In this document: one piece after another, positions 31,414 through 34,442 of the stretch
Numbering within the stretch: the stretch's first letter is position 1
Layout of the letters: each line of letters opens with the position of its first letter
NCBI GenBank assembly: GCA_041586615.1
Contig: JBFGZS010000051.1
Coordinates: 1 to 34,442, forward strand
DNA: 34,442 nucleotides
Source: Motiliproteus sp041586615
GTDB taxonomy: Bacteria > Pseudomonadota > Gammaproteobacteria > Pseudomonadales > Balneatricaceae
Direction of reading: 5' to 3'
Position numbers and translations under genes: made by a program
The notes under the pieces: model-generated
The model's database searches: none
What the model was told of the DNA's origin: nothing
What the model saw: the letters and a program-made list of their open reading frames with translations, nothing else

Positions 31414-32631
31414 ATGCGACGTGTAGTTGTTACTGGCATTGGCATCGTATCCTGTCTGGGCTGCGATAAAGAAACTGTTCTGGAATCCCTGCAGGAAGGA
31501 CGCTCCGGCATCAAATTCCAAGAGGAATACAAGGAATTAGGGTTCCGCAGCCATGTTGCCGGCAGTATTGATATCGACCTGAACGCTCAGATCGACCGTA
31601 AACTACGCCGCTTCATGGGCGACGCGGCGGGTTATACCTACCTGGCCATGGCGCAAGCCATCAAAGACTCCGGCTTGAGTGACGAGCAGGTGTCTAACGT
31701 CCGTAGCGGACTGATCGCCGGTTCCGGCGGTGCGTCCTCGGCGAATATCGTGGAAGCGGCCGATATCCTGCGCGAGCGCGGCCTCAAGCGCGTCGGTCCT
31801 TACCGGGTTACCCGCACCATGGGCAGCACCGTGTCGGCCTGCCTGGCAACACCGTTCAAGATCAAAGGCGTCAACTACTCCATCACCTCCGCCTGCTCCA
31901 CCAGCGCACACTGCATTGGTAACGGCATGGAACTGATCCAGATGGGCAAGCAAGACGTCATCTTTGCCGGCGGCGGCGAAGAACTGCACTGGTCGCTGAG
32001 CGTGCTGTTCGATGCCATGGGCGCGCTGTCGACCAAATACAACGAGACCCCTGAGAAAGCCAGCCGTGCCTACGACGCCAACCGTGACGGCTTCGTCATC
32101 GCCGGTGGTGCCGGCATGCTGGTTCTGGAAGAACTCGAGCACGCCAAGGCCCGTGGCGCGACCATCTATGCCGAACTGGTCGGTTACGGTGCAACGTCAG
32201 ACGGCTACGACATGGTCGCCCCCTCCGGCGAAGGCGCTGTGCGCTGCATGCAACAAGCCATGAGCACGGTCGATGGCGATATCGATTACATCAACGCCCA
32301 CGGAACCAGCACGCCGGTTGGCGACTTGCAGGAATTGAAGGCGGTTAAGCAGGTGTTTGGTGACAATATTCCTACCGTCACGTCGACCAAGTCCCTGTCT
32401 GGCCACTCGCTGGGGGCTGCCGGCGTACAGGAGGCGATCTACAGCCTGCTGATGCAGCAGAATAACTTTATCGCGGCCTCCGCCAATATCGATAATATCG
32501 ATCCTGAAGCGGCTGATATGCCCATTGCGACCACCCGTCAGGATGGCGTCAAGCTGGACCGCATTATGTCCAACAGCTTCGGCTTTGGCGGTACCAACGC
32601 GTCGCTGGTCTTCCAGCGCTACGCGGACTAA
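31414..32631 (+). CDS. fabB: 3-oxoacyl-ACP synthase I (FabB)
   Basis: Elongates acyl-ACPs, including the cis-3-decenoyl-ACP made by FabA. The 405 residues carry the Cys-His-His triad: Cys161 (TSACSTSAHCIGNG), His296 (NAHGTSTPVGD) and His331 (SLSGHSLGAAG), as in E. coli FabB with a shift of two. The end NSFGFGGTNASLVFQR is the standard final motif. The ribosome binding site AGAGG precedes the ATG. It ends just before a strong terminator. Confidence 0.98.
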   Translation: MRRVVVTGIGIVSCLGCDKETVLESLQEGRSGIKFQEEYKELGFRSHVAGSIDIDLNAQIDRKLRRFMGDAAGYTYLAMAQAIKDSGLSDEQVSNVRSGLIAGSGGASSANIVEAADILRERGLKRVGPYRVTRTMGSTVSACLATPFKIKGVNYSITSACSTSAHCIGNGMELIQMGKQDVIFAGGGEELHWSLSVLFDAMGALSTKYNETPEKASRAYDANRDGFVIAGGAGMLVLEELEHAKARGATIYAELVGYGATSDGYDMVAPSGEGAVRCMQQAMSTVDGDIDYINAHGTSTPVGDLQELKAVKQVFGDNIPTVTSTKSLSGHSLGAAGVQEAIYSLLMQQNNFIAASANIDNIDPEAADMPIATTRQDGVKLDRIMSNSFGFGGTNASLVFQRYAD

Positions 32632-32657
32632 TCGCAGCGGATTAACCCCCGTCGCAC

Positions 32658-32691
32658 AAAAAAGGGAAGGGCCTCGCTCTTCCCTTTTTTT
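32658..32691 (+). terminator. Rho-independent terminator of fabB
   Basis: A 12-base perfect stem, AAAAAAGGGAAG and CTTCCCTTTTTT, with a 9-base loop, 27 bases after the fabB stop. The A and T runs on both sides would let it work in both directions. Confidence 0.93.
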
Positions 32692-32960
32692 ATGCCGCAA
32701 CACTAAGGCGTTAGATCGCCTCCCGTATAAGCGCCACAAGCCCAACAGTGAGTCCTCACTACGCAGACTCCTGACGATGTTCTGGCTGTTACTGACCGCG
32801 CAGAATAGACCTGGCCGCATTCTCGCTATAGCGGTCCTCATACGCTGTTGGCGAAAGCTCACCGCTATCCCATCCCGCTAACAGGGGGCAAACCGTGGGT
32901 CGGGCGCGTCTCTGTGGTAGAATCGGCGCTTTTAACACGACAAGCTTCGCAGGAATCCCT

Positions 32961-34235
32961 ATGCCTCGCCTGCTCTACACGCTGTGCTTTTATCTGCTCG
33001 TGCCGGTCATTTTACTACGGCTATTTTGGCGTGGCCTCAAGGCGCCCGCCTATCGGTCACGACTGGCGGAACGCTTCGGCTGGTTTACGGCACCCGCGCT
33101 GAATAAGCCGCTCTGGATACACGCCGTTTCGGTCGGGGAAACTATCGCCGCCGCCCCCCTGATAAACCGCTTATTGGCCGAGAATCCCGCGCAACAGATC
33201 ATCGTCACCACCATGACGCCCACCGGCTCGGAAAGAGTCCGTGCCCTGTTCGGTGAACGGGTATTTCACGTCTACGCCCCTTACGACCTGCCCGATGCTA
33301 TCGGACGCTTTTTAAAGCGTTGCCGCCCCTGTGCGCTGATCATCATGGAAACCGAGCTGTGGCCGAATACGATCCACGCCTGCTCGCGGCGAAACCTCCC
33401 GGTACTGGTGGCTAACGCCCGACTCTCGGCTCGCTCGGCGCGGGGCTACGCCCGTTTTGGCGCCCTCAGCCGCAGTATGCTGCAACAGATCAGCCGCATC
33501 GCCGCCCAGCATCAAGACGACGGGCAGCGCTTCACGCAACTCGGCCTGCCTACGGACCGGCTAACGATCACCGGCAGCATCAAGTTCGATCTGGAGCTCC
33601 CAAACAACCTGCATAAGGATGCCCAAGCCCTGCGCCGCCAGCTAGGCAGCGCGCGGCCGATCTGGATCGCCGCCAGCACCCATGCCGGCGAAGATGAGCG
33701 CTTGCTGCAGGCGCATAGACACTTACTTAAACGCCACCCGAACCTGCTGCTGATTCTGGTGCCCCGTCACCCCGAACGCTTCGATCAGGTCTATCAGCTC
33801 TGCGGAGAGCAGGGCTTATCCACAGCCCGGCGCAGTCGCACAGAGCCTTGCACCGACGCGACCCGCGTACTGCTGGGCGACACCATGGGTGAGCTAATGC
33901 TGTTTTATGGCGCGGCGGATATCGCCTTCGTCGGTGGCAGCCTGGTCGCCAACGGCGGACACAACCCACTGGAACCCGCCGCACTGGGGCTGCCCATCCT
34001 GATGGGGCCGCATCTGTTCAATTTCAGCCATATCTGCACACAACTGCAAGACGCGGGGGGATTGCGCGTTGTCGATGCCGATGCACAGGCCATCAGCGAT
34101 GCGCTGGCAAACTGGCTGTCGCAACCCGGGCAACGCGAAGCGGCGGGGCAAGCGGCTCTCGGGGTGGTAAAGGCCAATCAGGGCGCCTTATCCCGCCTAT
34201 GCCGCCTTATCGAAACCGACGTACTCAATCGCTAA
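32961..34235 (+). CDS. waaA: 3-deoxy-D-manno-octulosonic acid (Kdo) transferase
   Basis: Transfers Kdo from CMP-Kdo to lipid IVA in LPS core synthesis, at the inner membrane. The ATG at 32961 is chosen: AGGAAT lies 5 bases upstream and the protein begins MPRLLYTLCFYLLVPVILLRLFW, the membrane anchor. It has 424 residues, the family norm. Motifs are WIHAVSVGETIAAAPLI, TTMTPTGSERV, METELWPN (catalytic Glu region), VANARLSARSARGY, ASTHAGEDE, LVPRHPERF and the GT-B donor-site block FVGGSLVANGGHNPLEPAALG. A 270-base spacer after the fabB terminator holds only a weak TAGAAT (32918-32923) as a promoter candidate. Confidence 0.96.
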   Translation: MPRLLYTLCFYLLVPVILLRLFWRGLKAPAYRSRLAERFGWFTAPALNKPLWIHAVSVGETIAAAPLINRLLAENPAQQIIVTTMTPTGSERVRALFGERVFHVYAPYDLPDAIGRFLKRCRPCALIIMETELWPNTIHACSRRNLPVLVANARLSARSARGYARFGALSRSMLQQISRIAAQHQDDGQRFTQLGLPTDRLTITGSIKFDLELPNNLHKDAQALRRQLGSARPIWIAASTHAGEDERLLQAHRHLLKRHPNLLLILVPRHPERFDQVYQLCGEQGLSTARRSRTEPCTDATRVLLGDTMGELMLFYGAADIAFVGGSLVANGGHNPLEPAALGLPILMGPHLFNFSHICTQLQDAGGLRVVDADAQAISDALANWLSQPGQREAAGQAALGVVKANQGALSRLCRLIETDVLNR

Positions 34236-34323
34236 AGTCATCTGAATAGGCCGTGAGAGTCGAGCCATTGCTATTGCTGGTCAGTAACTGCCGGCAAAAA
34301 TAGCACTTTTTGGCACAGGGTTC

Positions 34324-34352
34324 TTGACTCAACAGCATAAAAACGTTTTAAT
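34324..34352 (+). promoter_or_regulatory. Sigma-70 promoter for tRNA-Phe
   Basis: TTGACT (34324-34329), a 17-base spacer and TTTAAT (34347-34352), each five of six consensus bases. The GC-rich bases after it (CGCGCC) resemble the stringent discriminator of stable-RNA promoters. The tRNA begins 14 bases after the -10. Confidence 0.8.
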
Positions 34353-34366
34353 ACGCGCCTTCTGAT

Positions 34367-34442
34367 GCCCGGATAGCTCAGTTGGTAGAGCAGAGGATTG
34401 AAAATCCTCGTGTCGGCGGTTCGATTCCGTCTCCGGGCACCA
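34367..34442 (+). tRNA. tRNA-Phe (anticodon GAA)
   Basis: A 76-base cloverleaf ending in an encoded CCA exactly at the window edge. The acceptor stem GCCCGGA/TCCGGGC, a D arm with AGCTCAGTTGGTAGAGC, the anticodon arm GAGGA-TTGAAAA-TCCTC with GAA at 34400-34402, and the T arm GGCGG-TTCGATT-CCGTC (one G-U pair) are all intact. It matches the bacterial tRNA-Phe pattern. Confidence 0.97.

Overview
The window is chromosomal DNA from a gammaproteobacterium related to Pseudomonas. From about 9.8 to 30.7 kb the gene order closely follows what I recall of the Pseudomonas aeruginosa fimU/pilVWXY1E - lspA - ileS - ribF - murJ - rpsT - proB - obgE - rpmA - rplU - ispB region. fabA-fabB, waaA and a tRNA-Phe follow. 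Protein sequences and an apparently moderate-to-high GC content fit a free-living, possibly marine, Cellvibrionales/Pseudomonadales-type organism. That lineage call is inference. There are no rRNAs and no CRISPR array.

Layout. (1) 1-3.3 kb looks richer in A+T than the rest by eye. It holds the first codons of a probable IS66-type accessory gene at the left edge, a DUF4105 envelope protein that the element seems to have shortened, a DUF3015 exported protein, and a lipoprotein alpha/beta hydrolase. (2) 3.3-8 kb is a patchwork: an Old Yellow Enzyme ene-reductase, a gene-poor 460-base stretch with a DnaA-box-like palindrome, a probably decayed small ORF, an MltC-like lytic transglycosylase, a GreA/GreB-fold protein, and an exported protein with a low-complexity linker. 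(3) 8-11 kb carries nadE and thiO. (4) 11.1-18.5 kb is the type IV pilus minor-pilin and adhesin operon, all on the minus strand: fimU-like, pilV, pilW, pilX, pilY1, pilE and a second GspH/FimT-like pilin. (5) 18.6-25.4 kb is the fkpB-lspA-ileS-ribF-murJ block on the minus strand. (6) 25.5-29.4 kb has rpsT (+), then proB, obgE, rpmA and rplU (-). (7) 29.7-34.4 kb is plus strand: ispB, fabA, fabB, waaA and tRNA-Phe.

Working together: the pilin operon encodes the minor pseudopilins and PilY1 tip adhesin that prime pilus assembly. lspA, the transglycosylase, murJ and waaA serve envelope biogenesis (lipoproteins, peptidoglycan, LPS). fabA/fabB make unsaturated fatty acids, ispB the quinone side chain, and ileS, rpsT, rpmA, rplU, obgE and tRNA-Phe serve translation. 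Several strong promoter-like and terminator-like signals mark transcription units.

Most of the window is conserved core genome. The less ordinary parts are the truncated DUF4105/DUF3015 locus beside an IS, the gene-poor 4.4-4.9 kb stretch, a heptamer repeat family (GCCTGTN) in two intergenic spacers, and the absence of ispH and pilY2 from an otherwise well-kept block. I did not find clear evidence of a new multi-gene system.
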